A stretch of 64,000 nt of DNA from Thermoanaerobaculia bacterium (GTDB lineage: Bacteria > Acidobacteriota > Thermoanaerobaculia > Multivoradales > Multivoraceae): positions 45,976 to 109,975 of the forward strand of contig JAJEHN010000029.1 of assembly GCA_022823665.1 (NCBI GenBank), read 5' to 3'. The first letter of the stretch is position 1. Each line of letters begins with the position of its first letter. The notes below the pieces were generated by a model, which was not told the DNA's origin, did not search any database, and was given only the letters and a program-made list of their open reading frames with translations. Positions 53,912 through 61,897 of the stretch are shown here, piece after piece. Both the position numbers and the translations under genes were made by a program.

Positions 53912-56644
53912 ATGTCACAGAACAGTCCACACCGTAGCTCTGGGTGCACGGGTCTTCCGACCCGCCGGACACGCACGTCCGCCTCCGCTGGGTGCGCGGG
54001 TCTTCTGACCCGCCTTCGGGCGAAGCCGCGAAGCGGTGAAGCCCGAAAGAAAGCAGCCGCCGGCCGGAGGCCGGCGACGATGTTCCCGCCGGCTGCGCCG
54101 GCAGCGGGTCAGAAGACCCGCGCACCCAGAGCACTGGCTGCCGCGCTTCTGTTTGCCGTCGCAACCGCCACCTTCGCCGCCCCCGGCCCCCAGACAACCC
54201 CCGTCGACCTCGACGCCTACGCCAGCGTCCTCCACGTCTCCGCCACCACCGGCAACGACGCCACAGCCACCGGCACCGCCTCCTCCCCCTACGCCACCAT
54301 CACCGCCGCCCTCGCCGCGGCCACCGCCGACGCCACCACGACGCGCACCGCCATCCTCATAGCCGCCGGCACCTACCCAACCCACAACCTCGAACTCCCG
54401 CCCAACACCGACCTCTACGGCGGCTTCGACCCCGCCTCCACCGACTGGACCCGCGACCGCGACATCCAGGCCCACCCAACCATCCTCGACGCCCAGGGCG
54501 AAGACCGCGTCCTCACAGTCTCCGCCGACGCCGACACCAACCCCCGCATCGACGGCCTTCGCATCCAGGGCGGCCTGGTCCGCGGCCCCGGCGGCGGCAT
54601 CCTCATCGACGGCGCCTCACCCGTCCTCTCCAACAACGTCTTCACCAACAACAGCACGCTCACTCCCGCCAACTGGGCCCCCAAGTACCTCCACGAAACC
54701 GCCCACGACGGCGGCGCCATCTACTGCCGCAACGGTGGCGCCCCGGTGATCCGCAACAACCTGATCACCGAGAACGGCACCGAAGTCGGCCGGGGCGGCG
54801 GCATCGCCTTCGACCACGGCTGCGACGGCCTGATCGCCGACAACGCCATCATCAGCAACGTCGCCGGTGCCGCCGCCGACCCCATGCGCAGCAGCGACGG
54901 CGGCGGCATCTCCATCTTCAACTGGTCGTCGCCCGAGATCACCGGCAACGTCGTCCTCGCCAACTGGGCGCTCCACAACAACGACGGCGGCGGCATCTTC
55001 GTCGCCTACTGGTCCTCGGCCAGGGTCCAGGACAACGTCATCGTCGCCAACCAGGGCGGAGACGACGGCGGCGGCCTGTTCGTCGGCGGCCAGGAGCACC
55101 GCTACGACCGGCCGTTCGACCCGATGCCCGCGCCCGAGGAGTTCTTCGTCGAAGTGACCGGCAACCGCTTCTTCGGCAACTCGAACCCGTCCCGCAACTC
55201 CGGCGCCACCCGCATCACGATGGAGAGCCGCGGCCGCGTCGCCGGCAACGTCGCCGCGCTCAACTCCGGCTTCTACCTGCAGCGGAGCGAGCTGGAGGTC
55301 ACCGACAACACGATCCTCGAAGACACCCTGCTCATCGAGACCAAGGAGGGGCTCGAGCCCACCCGCTTCAGCAACAACATCGTCACCGGGTCGCTGGAGA
55401 GCGACGGCACGGCGATCGTCACCGCGTCCTTGATCCGCGACGGTTCCCAGGGCGATGGCAACGAGGCCGGACTACCCGAACTCCTCGACGACGGCCGGGA
55501 ACTCCAGGTCCTCGCCACCTCCTGGTCGCCGTCCACCCACCAGACCCGCGCCACCGTCGCCGCGCCCCTTCCCCCGGGCGACCTCACCAACCGCGTGGTC
55601 GCAAGCCAGTACGGCTGGGGGGTCGTCCACTCCGCCTCCGGTCGCCACCTGACGCTCTGGCGCGACTTCCGTCCCGCCACCGAACTCCGCCTGCTCCCGA
55701 CCTACCGCCAGCTCGCCGATTCCCCCGGCTTCGGCAAGGGCGCCGACGCGGCCCGCGCCGTGTCCGACTACCAGCCCCGGCGCGTCAACAAGTCCATCGA
55801 GCTCCTCGAGCGCGGTCAGCCCATCTACTACGACGCCTCCACCGGCGGCTACGAAGAAGGCATACGCATGGCCGGCACTTGGGGCGACTACATCATCTAC
55901 AACGTCGAGCACGTGGCGCTCGACTTCGCGGCGCTTCGCGAGTTCATGCGGGGCCTCGTCGACGCCGGCCCCACCCCGAGCGGCCACCGCACGCCGACCG
56001 TCATCGCCTCCCTGCCCCTGCTCGGCCTCGACGAAGCGACCGTCACCGCCGGCGGCTGGATGGTCCAGCAGGCCCTAGCCCAGGGCGTTCACGGCGTCCA
56101 CCTCGCCCGCGCCCGCGACCCCGAGGGAGTCAAGCGCTTCGTCCAGGCCGCCCGCTACCCGATCCACAAGCAGGCCACCGACACCCTGGGCGTCGGCCTC
56201 CGCGGCTGGGGCAGCCACACCTACGCCGCCTGGGTCTGGGGGCTGAGCGTCCCGGAGTACCTGCAGAAGGCCGACGTCTGGCCGCTCAACCCCGATGGCG
56301 AGATCATGCTCGGCGTGAAGCTGGAGGACCAGGAGGCGCTGGACAACGCGGCGGAGACGCTGTCGGTGCCGGGCCTGGCCTTCGCCGAACACGGACCGCG
56401 GGACCTGGGGCTGTCGTACGGCTACCTGGAAGGCCGGGCGGACCCGCCGTTGCCGCCGGAGGTGGTCGCGGCGGGCGACATGGTGCTGGAGCTGACGAAG
56501 GAGCGGGGGATGTTCTTCCTGGACAATGTGCTGCCGGGGAATGTGGCGGGGCAGATTGATCGGGGGGTGATGATTGGGGCGGGGAGACGGGAGGATTCGG
56601 CGGAGGTGGGGAGGGAGTACAGTGGGCGGACTATGCCCTGGTAG
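53912..56644 (+). CDS. Fusion: secreted parallel beta-helix + HpcH/HpaI-type aldolase
   Basis: A 910-residue protein. ATG 53912 has GAAGGAGG upstream. The first ~70 codons are two palindromic elements, then a signal peptide ALAAALLFAVATATFAAPG with no other canonical start next to it. Residues about 85-520 form a right-handed beta-helix of NosD/pectate-lyase type (YPTHNLELPPNTDLYGGFDP in parts, GGAIYCRNGGAPVIRNN, GGGISIFNWSSPEITGN). From about residue 620 the sequence becomes HpcH/HpaI aldolase-like (SIELLERGQPIYYDAST, DYIIYNVEHVALDFAALREF, GVHGVHLARARDPEGVKRF, ending GREYSGRTMPW). Both halves are in one frame with no stop. Substrate unknown. Confidence 0.8.
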   Translation: MSQNSPHRSSGCTGLPTRRTRTSASAGCAGLLTRLRAKPRSGEARKKAAAGRRPATMFPPAAPAAGQKTRAPRALAAALLFAVATATFAAPGPQTTPVDLDAYASVLHVSATTGNDATATGTASSPYATITAALAAATADATTTRTAILIAAGTYPTHNLELPPNTDLYGGFDPASTDWTRDRDIQAHPTILDAQGEDRVLTVSADADTNPRIDGLRIQGGLVRGPGGGILIDGASPVLSNNVFTNNSTLTPANWAPKYLHETAHDGGAIYCRNGGAPVIRNNLITENGTEVGRGGGIAFDHGCDGLIADNAIISNVAGAAADPMRSSDGGGISIFNWSSPEITGNVVLANWALHNNDGGGIFVAYWSSARVQDNVIVANQGGDDGGGLFVGGQEHRYDRPFDPMPAPEEFFVEVTGNRFFGNSNPSRNSGATRITMESRGRVAGNVAALNSGFYLQRSELEVTDNTILEDTLLIETKEGLEPTRFSNNIVTGSLESDGTAIVTASLIRDGSQGDGNEAGLPELLDDGRELQVLATSWSPSTHQTRATVAAPLPPGDLTNRVVASQYGWGVVHSASGRHLTLWRDFRPATELRLLPTYRQLADSPGFGKGADAARAVSDYQPRRVNKSIELLERGQPIYYDASTGGYEEGIRMAGTWGDYIIYNVEHVALDFAALREFMRGLVDAGPTPSGHRTPTVIASLPLLGLDEATVTAGGWMVQQALAQGVHGVHLARARDPEGVKRFVQAARYPIHKQATDTLGVGLRGWGSHTYAAWVWGLSVPEYLQKADVWPLNPDGEIMLGVKLEDQEALDNAAETLSVPGLAFAEHGPRDLGLSYGYLEGRADPPLPPEVVAAGDMVLELTKERGMFFLDNVLPGNVAGQIDRGVMIGAGRREDSAEVGREYSGRTMPW
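53940..54129. repeat. Partial plus full palindromic element in fusion gene leader
   Basis: A left-end fragment (CTGGGTGC, hairpin ACGGGTC-TTCC-GACCCGC with an end mismatch) at 53940 is followed by a full 142-bp copy at 53988-54129 with intact inverted ends. Both are translated in the beta-helix/aldolase gene. Confidence 0.9.
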
Positions 56645-56704
56645 CTCACCAAGGAGCCAGTTTGGGACTCTCAGGGAGCTTCACGTCAGTTCCCCTGACC
56701 TACC

Positions 56705-56851
56705 CTAGCGCGTATCTAGGCTTCTGCTGCCGCACTTGGGGCACGTCAACGGCCGGCGCGGTATCGTCGGATCCTTGGCCTCGTCTTGGTCTAGGATCTC
56801 TGTTCGGAACTCGTACTTGCAAGCGCGGCATCGCGCCACAATCTTCTTCAA
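56705..56851 (-). CDS. Small zinc-ribbon protein
   Basis: A 48-residue protein starting TTG (MKKIVARCRACKYEF) and ending TCPKCGSRSLDTR. Two CxxC knuckles about 28 residues apart form a zinc ribbon. An in-frame stop six codons upstream leaves TTG 56851 as the likely start. It is divergent from the DUF4062 gene, with 27 bp between starts. Function unknown; small ribbons of this type are often DNA- or protein-binding adaptors. Confidence 0.55.
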   Translation of the reverse strand: MKKIVARCRACKYEFRTEILDQDEAKDPTIPRRPLTCPKCGSRSLDTR

Positions 56852-56878
56852 CGTTGGCCCCTAGATCATACTAGCTAC

Positions 56879-58051
56879 ATGTACCGCCAGCACGTCCAAG
56901 ATCACGAAACGCTCGTGATTGATCGCGCGGCAGCTGCGGAACTGCCTAGCGACGAGTCTATTCGCCAGTGGGCTCGCGACAAACGGGTGTTCATCTCAAG
57001 CGTGATGACTGAGCTTCCCGATGAGCGTGATGCTGCTGCGGGAGCCGTTCGCGCGGTCGGTGCACGGCCCGTGATGTTCGAGGAGTTCGGCGGCCGCGAT
57101 ACGAACCCGGTGGATGCCTACTTGGATGAGGTAGAAAGAAGTGATGTCTACCTCGGTGTTCTCGGTCGACGCTACGGAACGCTGCTAGCGACTGGTTTGT
57201 CGGCAACGCATAGCGAGTTTCAGCGTGCGGAGCAGCACGGCCTGAGAATGGCCGTATGGACCCTTCGCACAGGGGACCGGGAGGATCCACAGCAGGCGTT
57301 TCTAGACGAGGCGCGGACCTCCTACGTCGTACCTTCTTTCGGTACGCCAGCGGAACTCGGTCGACAGGTCGACGACCGGCTTAGGGAGATCGCGGCAGAG
57401 GAGCTTGCCCCTTGGAGCAAACTTGGCCACCTCGTGTTCCGTGCAAGCGAGATCACGCAGGAGGGGGCCGGAATCGCCGTGACGGCGCGCATTCACACCG
57501 GCGCGGTCGCGCACGCCCTCGAGAACCTCGCTCCTAACGAGTTCGGCCGAAAGCACGAGTGCCGATTCACGTGGGCCGGCCGTTCTCGTTACGTTCGTGT
57601 GGGTAGGGTCCAGAGTACGACGACGACGGCGTACTCTACGCTGCTTCGGCTTCAGTTCGAAGTCATCGACCAGGAGCGGGACATGTTGATGGGTGTCAGT
57701 TTTGAAGGGCTCGAACCGGCTGACCTGACGGAGGCGGCAATTCGCACGGCTCTGTTGGGCGAGCCGAACCGCTTGTCGAGCCGTGGGATGGGCTTCTTGG
57801 CGGAACTGCCCGATCCTCTTCAACCGTTGCGGGAGGCGCGGGTGGCGGAAGAAATCGTGCGCCCGCTCGCTGAGTTGATGATCGTCGATGAGCTGGTCGG
57901 TTCAGGCCGGGCGGTCAGAGTCATGAAGTTCAGGCTGGGGACCTCCGTAGGGGGCCGACGCAGGATTGAGTTCGAGTGGGAGCCTTCGCGGGGGCTCGGA
58001 CACGACAGGCTAGAGCCGCGCCGGAAACTAGACGGAAGAGTTGAACTCTAG
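56879..58051 (+). CDS. DUF4062-domain protein
   Basis: A 390-residue cytoplasmic protein. Residues about 35-130 match DUF4062 (KRVFISSVMTELPDERDAA, VDAYLDEVERSDVYLGVLG, RRYGTLLATGLSATHSEFQRA in blocks), a TIR/nucleoside-deoxyribosyltransferase-like fold common in STAND NTPases and defence proteins. The C-terminal 240 residues (from about EELAPWSK) are not recognised; no NTPase motif is seen. Codon use is clearly less GC-biased than in the 1-56 kb part. First gene of the putative defence island; role in sensing or as a NAD-/nucleotide-binding effector is inference. Confidence 0.75.
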   Translation: MYRQHVQDHETLVIDRAAAAELPSDESIRQWARDKRVFISSVMTELPDERDAAAGAVRAVGARPVMFEEFGGRDTNPVDAYLDEVERSDVYLGVLGRRYGTLLATGLSATHSEFQRAEQHGLRMAVWTLRTGDREDPQQAFLDEARTSYVVPSFGTPAELGRQVDDRLREIAAEELAPWSKLGHLVFRASEITQEGAGIAVTARIHTGAVAHALENLAPNEFGRKHECRFTWAGRSRYVRVGRVQSTTTTAYSTLLRLQFEVIDQERDMLMGVSFEGLEPADLTEAAIRTALLGEPNRLSSRGMGFLAELPDPLQPLREARVAEEIVRPLAELMIVDELVGSGRAVRVMKFRLGTSVGGRRRIEFEWEPSRGLGHDRLEPRRKLDGRVEL

Positions 58052-58259
58052 CTTTGGAGCAGACTTCCGATGAGAGGTGTACGCGTGCGCTGCACAGAGA
58101 GGGTTCCGGAAGGCTCGTTCCTGGAGAGCGGCGGAGGACACGAGGTCAGCCCCGGGATTCTGTCAGGTAGACTCACGGCTCGGTCCGGTCAATCTCGTAC
58201 AGTGCGTTTGGCGGCACTGTGGCAGACAAGGAAGCGCCGTGGGCGGGCCGAGAGCAACC

Positions 58260-58517
58260 ATGTATCGCACCAGCATTTGTCCACGTAGCCACAACCATAG
58301 AACGCTGAGCGGGGCGTTTCATTGCGGAATCAAGCTCCTAGACCGTGCCGGGAAGCTGCCGGATGGGCCGCTCATGTTCAACCCCTACGGCGGCTCAGCT
58401 GGAACGCTTTTCACCTACCATCGGACCGACGGATTAGACCTATCGGACGAGGAGATGGCCGAGGTCCAGCGCCTGCATGACAAGCGCAACCGGCTGCTGT
58501 TAGGCACCCACGCGTGA
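58260..58517 (+). CDS. Hypothetical protein
   Basis: An 85-residue protein not recognised. It begins MYRTSICPRSHNHRTLSGAF and ends with a helical segment (LSDEEMAEVQRLHDKRNRLLLG). A longer version from GTG or ATG codons near 58077 is possible. Downstream of the DUF4062 gene on the same strand, 208 bp away; that gap shows no other gene. Confidence 0.4.
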   Translation: MYRTSICPRSHNHRTLSGAFHCGIKLLDRAGKLPDGPLMFNPYGGSAGTLFTYHRTDGLDLSDEEMAEVQRLHDKRNRLLLGTHA

Positions 58518-59067
58518 GTCTTCTAGGCACGGCTAGGCCAACGAGGATTCAGCGGACGTGGGGAGGACCCACACGGGGCGGTGCTTGTCTTCGTAGTCGT
58601 GCGCCCCTGCCTCGGAACCGCGACGCAATCGCCGCTTCCACTCGTTGGACCAACAGCGCCCGGAACAGAGCACAGGGCTACGCGACGGCTTCGTGCCGAG
58701 TCTGAACCGCAGACTCCGAGGCCTTCCTGAATCCAAGCGTACAAGAGTAGTCGTAGCTGGCAGCGCGTCGGGATGAGCGGCATCGCCCGGAATCGGGGGG
58801 ACCGGACTCCGAAGCGTAGGATCGACCTAGTTCGGATGCGCCGCCCACGAAAAGGGGAGCTGTCCCGTCCCCCTCGTGAGATGAGGCGTTTGGACTTGAG
58901 TTGACGATCATGGCCGTATCCGCCACAATCTCGAAGTACGCGCCCACCGAGAACTGTAGTGAGGTCCATCCAACGGGAGACGGGGTTGCCGTGCCCGTGG
59001 TTGAGCTTTTCGTTCTGGGCATGTTCGAGCCGGTGCTGGTGTGAACTAGGAGGACGCACGAGGCTGC
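58518..59067. other. Gene-poor stretch in the island
   Basis: No convincing gene on either strand. A 44-codon frame (58910-59044, MAVSATISKYAPTENC...) lies just before the nuclease gene and could be a short leader protein, but it matches nothing I know. No palindromic mosaic element, tRNA or attachment-site-like direct repeat is visible here. Confidence 0.4.
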
Positions 59068-59925
59068 ATGAGTGTCATTCCTTGCGAGCGGAACAAGGAA
59101 CTGCGCCGGAAGATCGCGCAGTTCGCGGAAGTGTTGAAGGCGGAATCGCACACCCTCGGCGATCACGGTCTCGACGAAGACGAGTTCTACAACAGCGGCC
59201 TGTTCAGAGGTGCGATCGAGCGTGTGCGGGGCCAGTTCTCGGCGACGATGCGCGAAAAGCGCGAGTTTGTCCGGCACGTCCTCGATCACATGCACGACGG
59301 CGGCGCTATCGGTGGTTGGGAGGCCGCGGGCGAGGCCAATCGGCATGACTACGCTGTGCGGCTCAACTCCGGCCGGACAGCGGTTATTGAGTTGAAGGGC
59401 TGCCTTGGCGGGAACAACACCAACATCTTCGAGCGGCCGCCACACGCGCACGAGTTCATCATCTGGAGCGTCTGCACGAACGCCGGCGCGGACCCGCGGC
59501 ACAACGCGTGGTCCGGGATACACACGCGGTTGAGCGCGGAGATCATCGCGGGCGAGCAGCGCGTCGATGGCATCGTGATCTGGGACATGGTGTGCGGCAC
59601 GATCGGAAGGCCGTGCCCGAAACTGGCTGACGACCCGGCGCGCAGGACTCGCGTCGGTCCGTTCTCGCTGCCGCCGCCATGCTTGTACATGCTGCCTGCG
59701 ACAATCCCGACGCCGCGGAACAATCCGCGCCCACCGGCGCAGGCTCTCGAAGACGTGGAGATCATGCAAGCGTTCAACAACTGCTTCCGGTGCGCGCCCG
59801 ACGAGATCAGCTATGTCGACTTCAGTGTCGCCTATCGTGGTGCCGATACCGTGCGAGTAACGTCAGTAGAGCGCGCTGGCGAGGTGCAGAGGGCATCCAG
59901 TCCGACGCCTATTCGCAGGACCTAG
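59068..59925 (+). CDS. Putative PD-(D/E)XK restriction endonuclease
   Basis: A 285-residue protein. HDYAVRLNSGRTAVIELKG shows the D...(13)...E-L-K arrangement of PD-(D/E)XK nucleases, about residues 92-110. NRHDYAV and VDGIVIWDMVCGTIGRPCP resemble R proteins of Dcm-associated type II systems. ATG 59068 follows GAGG. It is convergent with vsr and lies 0.7 kb before the cytosine methylase, so it is a candidate cognate endonuclease; a second candidate sits after the methylase. Confidence 0.6.
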   Translation: MSVIPCERNKELRRKIAQFAEVLKAESHTLGDHGLDEDEFYNSGLFRGAIERVRGQFSATMREKREFVRHVLDHMHDGGAIGGWEAAGEANRHDYAVRLNSGRTAVIELKGCLGGNNTNIFERPPHAHEFIIWSVCTNAGADPRHNAWSGIHTRLSAEIIAGEQRVDGIVIWDMVCGTIGRPCPKLADDPARRTRVGPFSLPPPCLYMLPATIPTPRNNPRPPAQALEDVEIMQAFNNCFRCAPDEISYVDFSVAYRGADTVRVTSVERAGEVQRASSPTPIRRT

Positions 59926-60005
59926 CCATGACGTGCGAGGAGCGGGGCCGGAGCATGAGCGTGGTCAGGGGAAGGGCCCCAGACCGCCCCAGACCGGAAA
60001 CCGGC

Positions 60006-60455
60006 TTAGCGCCGCTCAGCGACGAACTCGTCGGCTCGGCCCTTCAGCCATCGTTCTACCTCGGCTGCGACCTCGTCCAATCGTGCTCTAGGGCGGAGCG
60101 CGCATTCCCAGATGACTGCTACACGCCAGTTGGCCGCAAGCAGGGCCGCCCGATGGTTTTGGTCTCGGCGCACGTTTGCCGCGAACTTCCGCTCCCAGTA
60201 GCTCCGGTTCGTTGCTGGGGTCGTCGCTCGCGGACACCCGTCGTGGCGATGCCAGAAGCAGCCATGCACGAAACAGACTGCCCTGTACCGGGGGAAGACG
60301 ACGTCCGGCCGGCCCGGAAGCGCGGGATCGTGGAGCTTGTAGCGGAGGCCGCGGGCGTGGAGTGCGCGCCGCAGGGCCAACTCGGGCCCGGTGTTCCGGC
60401 CTCGGACTCGGGCCATGATGCGCGAACGAGTCGCGCTGTCGAAGGTGTCCGGCAC
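60006..60455 (-). CDS. vsr: Very-short-patch mismatch endonuclease Vsr
   Basis: A 149-residue protein with the complete Vsr pattern: VPDTFDSATRSRIMARVRG, then NTGPELALRRALHARGLRYKLH in parts, LPGRPDVVFPRYRAVCFVHGC with the catalytic aspartate, FWHRHDGC with zinc/catalytic histidines, and WERKFAANVRRDQNH. The GTG start at 60455 gives normal family length and has AAGGAG upstream. It nicks T:G mismatches created by deamination of 5-methylcytosine and is divergent from the dcm-type methylase it protects. Confidence 0.93.
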   Translation of the reverse strand: MPDTFDSATRSRIMARVRGRNTGPELALRRALHARGLRYKLHDPALPGRPDVVFPRYRAVCFVHGCFWHRHDGCPRATTPATNRSYWERKFAANVRRDQNHRAALLAANWRVAVIWECALRPRARLDEVAAEVERWLKGRADEFVAERR

Positions 60456-60621
60456 TCTCTCCTTCCGGCCCGGCCAAGCCGGCGACGTTCGCTGGGAGGC
60501 AGTCAGGCTATCCCACCGGTGCCTGGTCACGAGCGGGCGACCTTGCTCCTGTATAGTCGCGGGTGCCACCCACCTCGTCGGGTCGACTGAGGATCCGACC
60601 GGCCCCAGGAGCACATGAGGC

Positions 60622-61884
60622 TTGTTCGAGACCGCCGAAGAAGGGCCCGAGGAGCCGACCAGCACCGCCGCCGTCGCGGCTCCGGCGGGCCGCTTTGCTG
60701 AGTTCTTTGCTGGTATCGGGCTGGTTCGCGAGGCGATCGAGCCGCTTGGCTGGAAGTGCGTCTTCGCCAACGACATAGCGCCGCGCAAACAGGAGATGTA
60801 CCTGCGGCGCTTCGGCGACGAGCACTTTCTCCTTGGCGACATCCACAACCTCGGCGTCGGCGATCTGCCGCCCGGGTTGGACTTGGTCACGGCGTCCTTC
60901 CCATGCATCGATCTGTCGCTGGCCGGAAACCGCGCGGGTCTGGCGGGCCGACACTCGGGCACGATCTGGCCGTTTCTCGACATCGTGACGGGCCTGTGTG
61001 TACGAGGTACGCCGCCATCGGCCGTCTTGTTGGAGAACGTGACGGGCTTTCTCACGTCGCGTGGCGGTGCCGATCTTGCCGCCGTCTGCCGCCGTCTGGC
61101 CGCTATCGACTACATCGTCGACCTCCTGTTCGTTGACGCGCGCTGGTTCCGGCCCCAGAGCCGCCCTCGACTGTTCGTGGCGGCGCAGCAACGCGAGAGT
61201 GGAGGTCCATGGTGCCGGGCGGACTCCGAGCCATCGCGAGTGCGGCCCGCGGCGATACGCCGGTTCGAAGCAGCTCACGCCGAGTTGCCCTTCGTGGACC
61301 TGGCGTTGCCGTCGCCGCCTGCCGAGGCGCTAGGCCGGCTCGTTTCCGTGCTTGAGGACCTTCCGCCGAATGACTCCCGCTGGTGGCCCGAAGATCGGGT
61401 GGATGCCCTGGTCGCGGAGATGGCGCCGCAGAATCGCCAGCGTGTGAATGAACTGCTTGCCGGAGAGCGTGATGGGGTTGCGACGATGTTCCGCCGTCGT
61501 CGAAACGGCCGGACCGTGGGCGAACTCAGGCCCGACCGGCTTGCGGGTTGCCTCAGAACGCCCCAAGGCGGCAGCAGCGTCCAGTTCTTGGTCGACTGCC
61601 GTCCCGGAGCGCCTCGGATCCGTCCGCTGACAGGTCGAGAGTACGCTCGTCTGCAAGGAGCGGACTCCTTCCCCATCGAAGTGAACGACCGCCAGGCAAG
61701 GCTTGGTTTCGGCGATGCCGTCTGCGTTCAGGCTGTCAGGTGGCTTGTGAAGCACGCCTTCGACCCAGAACCCCGCGCGGTGCTGAATGCGCCTGAGTCT
61801 TCTCGCGCAACGCCGCCAGCTCAGTTCCCCTACGCTCCGCCGACGACCGGCCGCGGCGAGTCGCAACGCCCGCTATTCGACTAA
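60622..61884 (+). CDS. dcm: DNA (cytosine-5) methyltransferase
   Basis: A 420-residue C5 methylase. Motif I FAEFFAGIGLVREAIEPLGW (SAM binding), motif IV SFPCIDLSLAG with the catalytic Cys, motif VI LLENVTGF, motif VIII QSRPRLFVAAQ, and IX-X RPLTGREYARLQGADSFPI and GFGDAVCVQAVRWLV. TTG 60622 is the likely start; TATAGT at 60552 may be its -10 box. A variable region between VIII and IX should set sequence specificity. The next gene starts 13 bp after its stop. Confidence 0.95.
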   Translation: MFETAEEGPEEPTSTAAVAAPAGRFAEFFAGIGLVREAIEPLGWKCVFANDIAPRKQEMYLRRFGDEHFLLGDIHNLGVGDLPPGLDLVTASFPCIDLSLAGNRAGLAGRHSGTIWPFLDIVTGLCVRGTPPSAVLLENVTGFLTSRGGADLAAVCRRLAAIDYIVDLLFVDARWFRPQSRPRLFVAAQQRESGGPWCRADSEPSRVRPAAIRRFEAAHAELPFVDLALPSPPAEALGRLVSVLEDLPPNDSRWWPEDRVDALVAEMAPQNRQRVNELLAGERDGVATMFRRRRNGRTVGELRPDRLAGCLRTPQGGSSVQFLVDCRPGAPRIRPLTGREYARLQGADSFPIEVNDRQARLGFGDAVCVQAVRWLVKHAFDPEPRAVLNAPESSRATPPAQFPYAPPTTGRGESQRPLFD

Positions 61885-61897
61885 ACTCGCCCGCTTC

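Noticed and set aside
4290..54129. The regular repeats as a CRISPR array.
   Set aside because: Copies are scattered, of mixed length, lack unique spacers of constant size, and no cas gene is present.
56662..56874. A 70-codon plus-strand frame between the beta-helix fusion and DUF4062.
   Set aside because: The opposite strand encodes a two-knuckle zinc ribbon with proper CxxC spacing, which explains the open frame better.
58678..59769. A 363-codon minus-strand frame over the island nuclease.
   Set aside because: Low-complexity translation with no motif; the plus strand has the nuclease with its ELK core and a plausible start.
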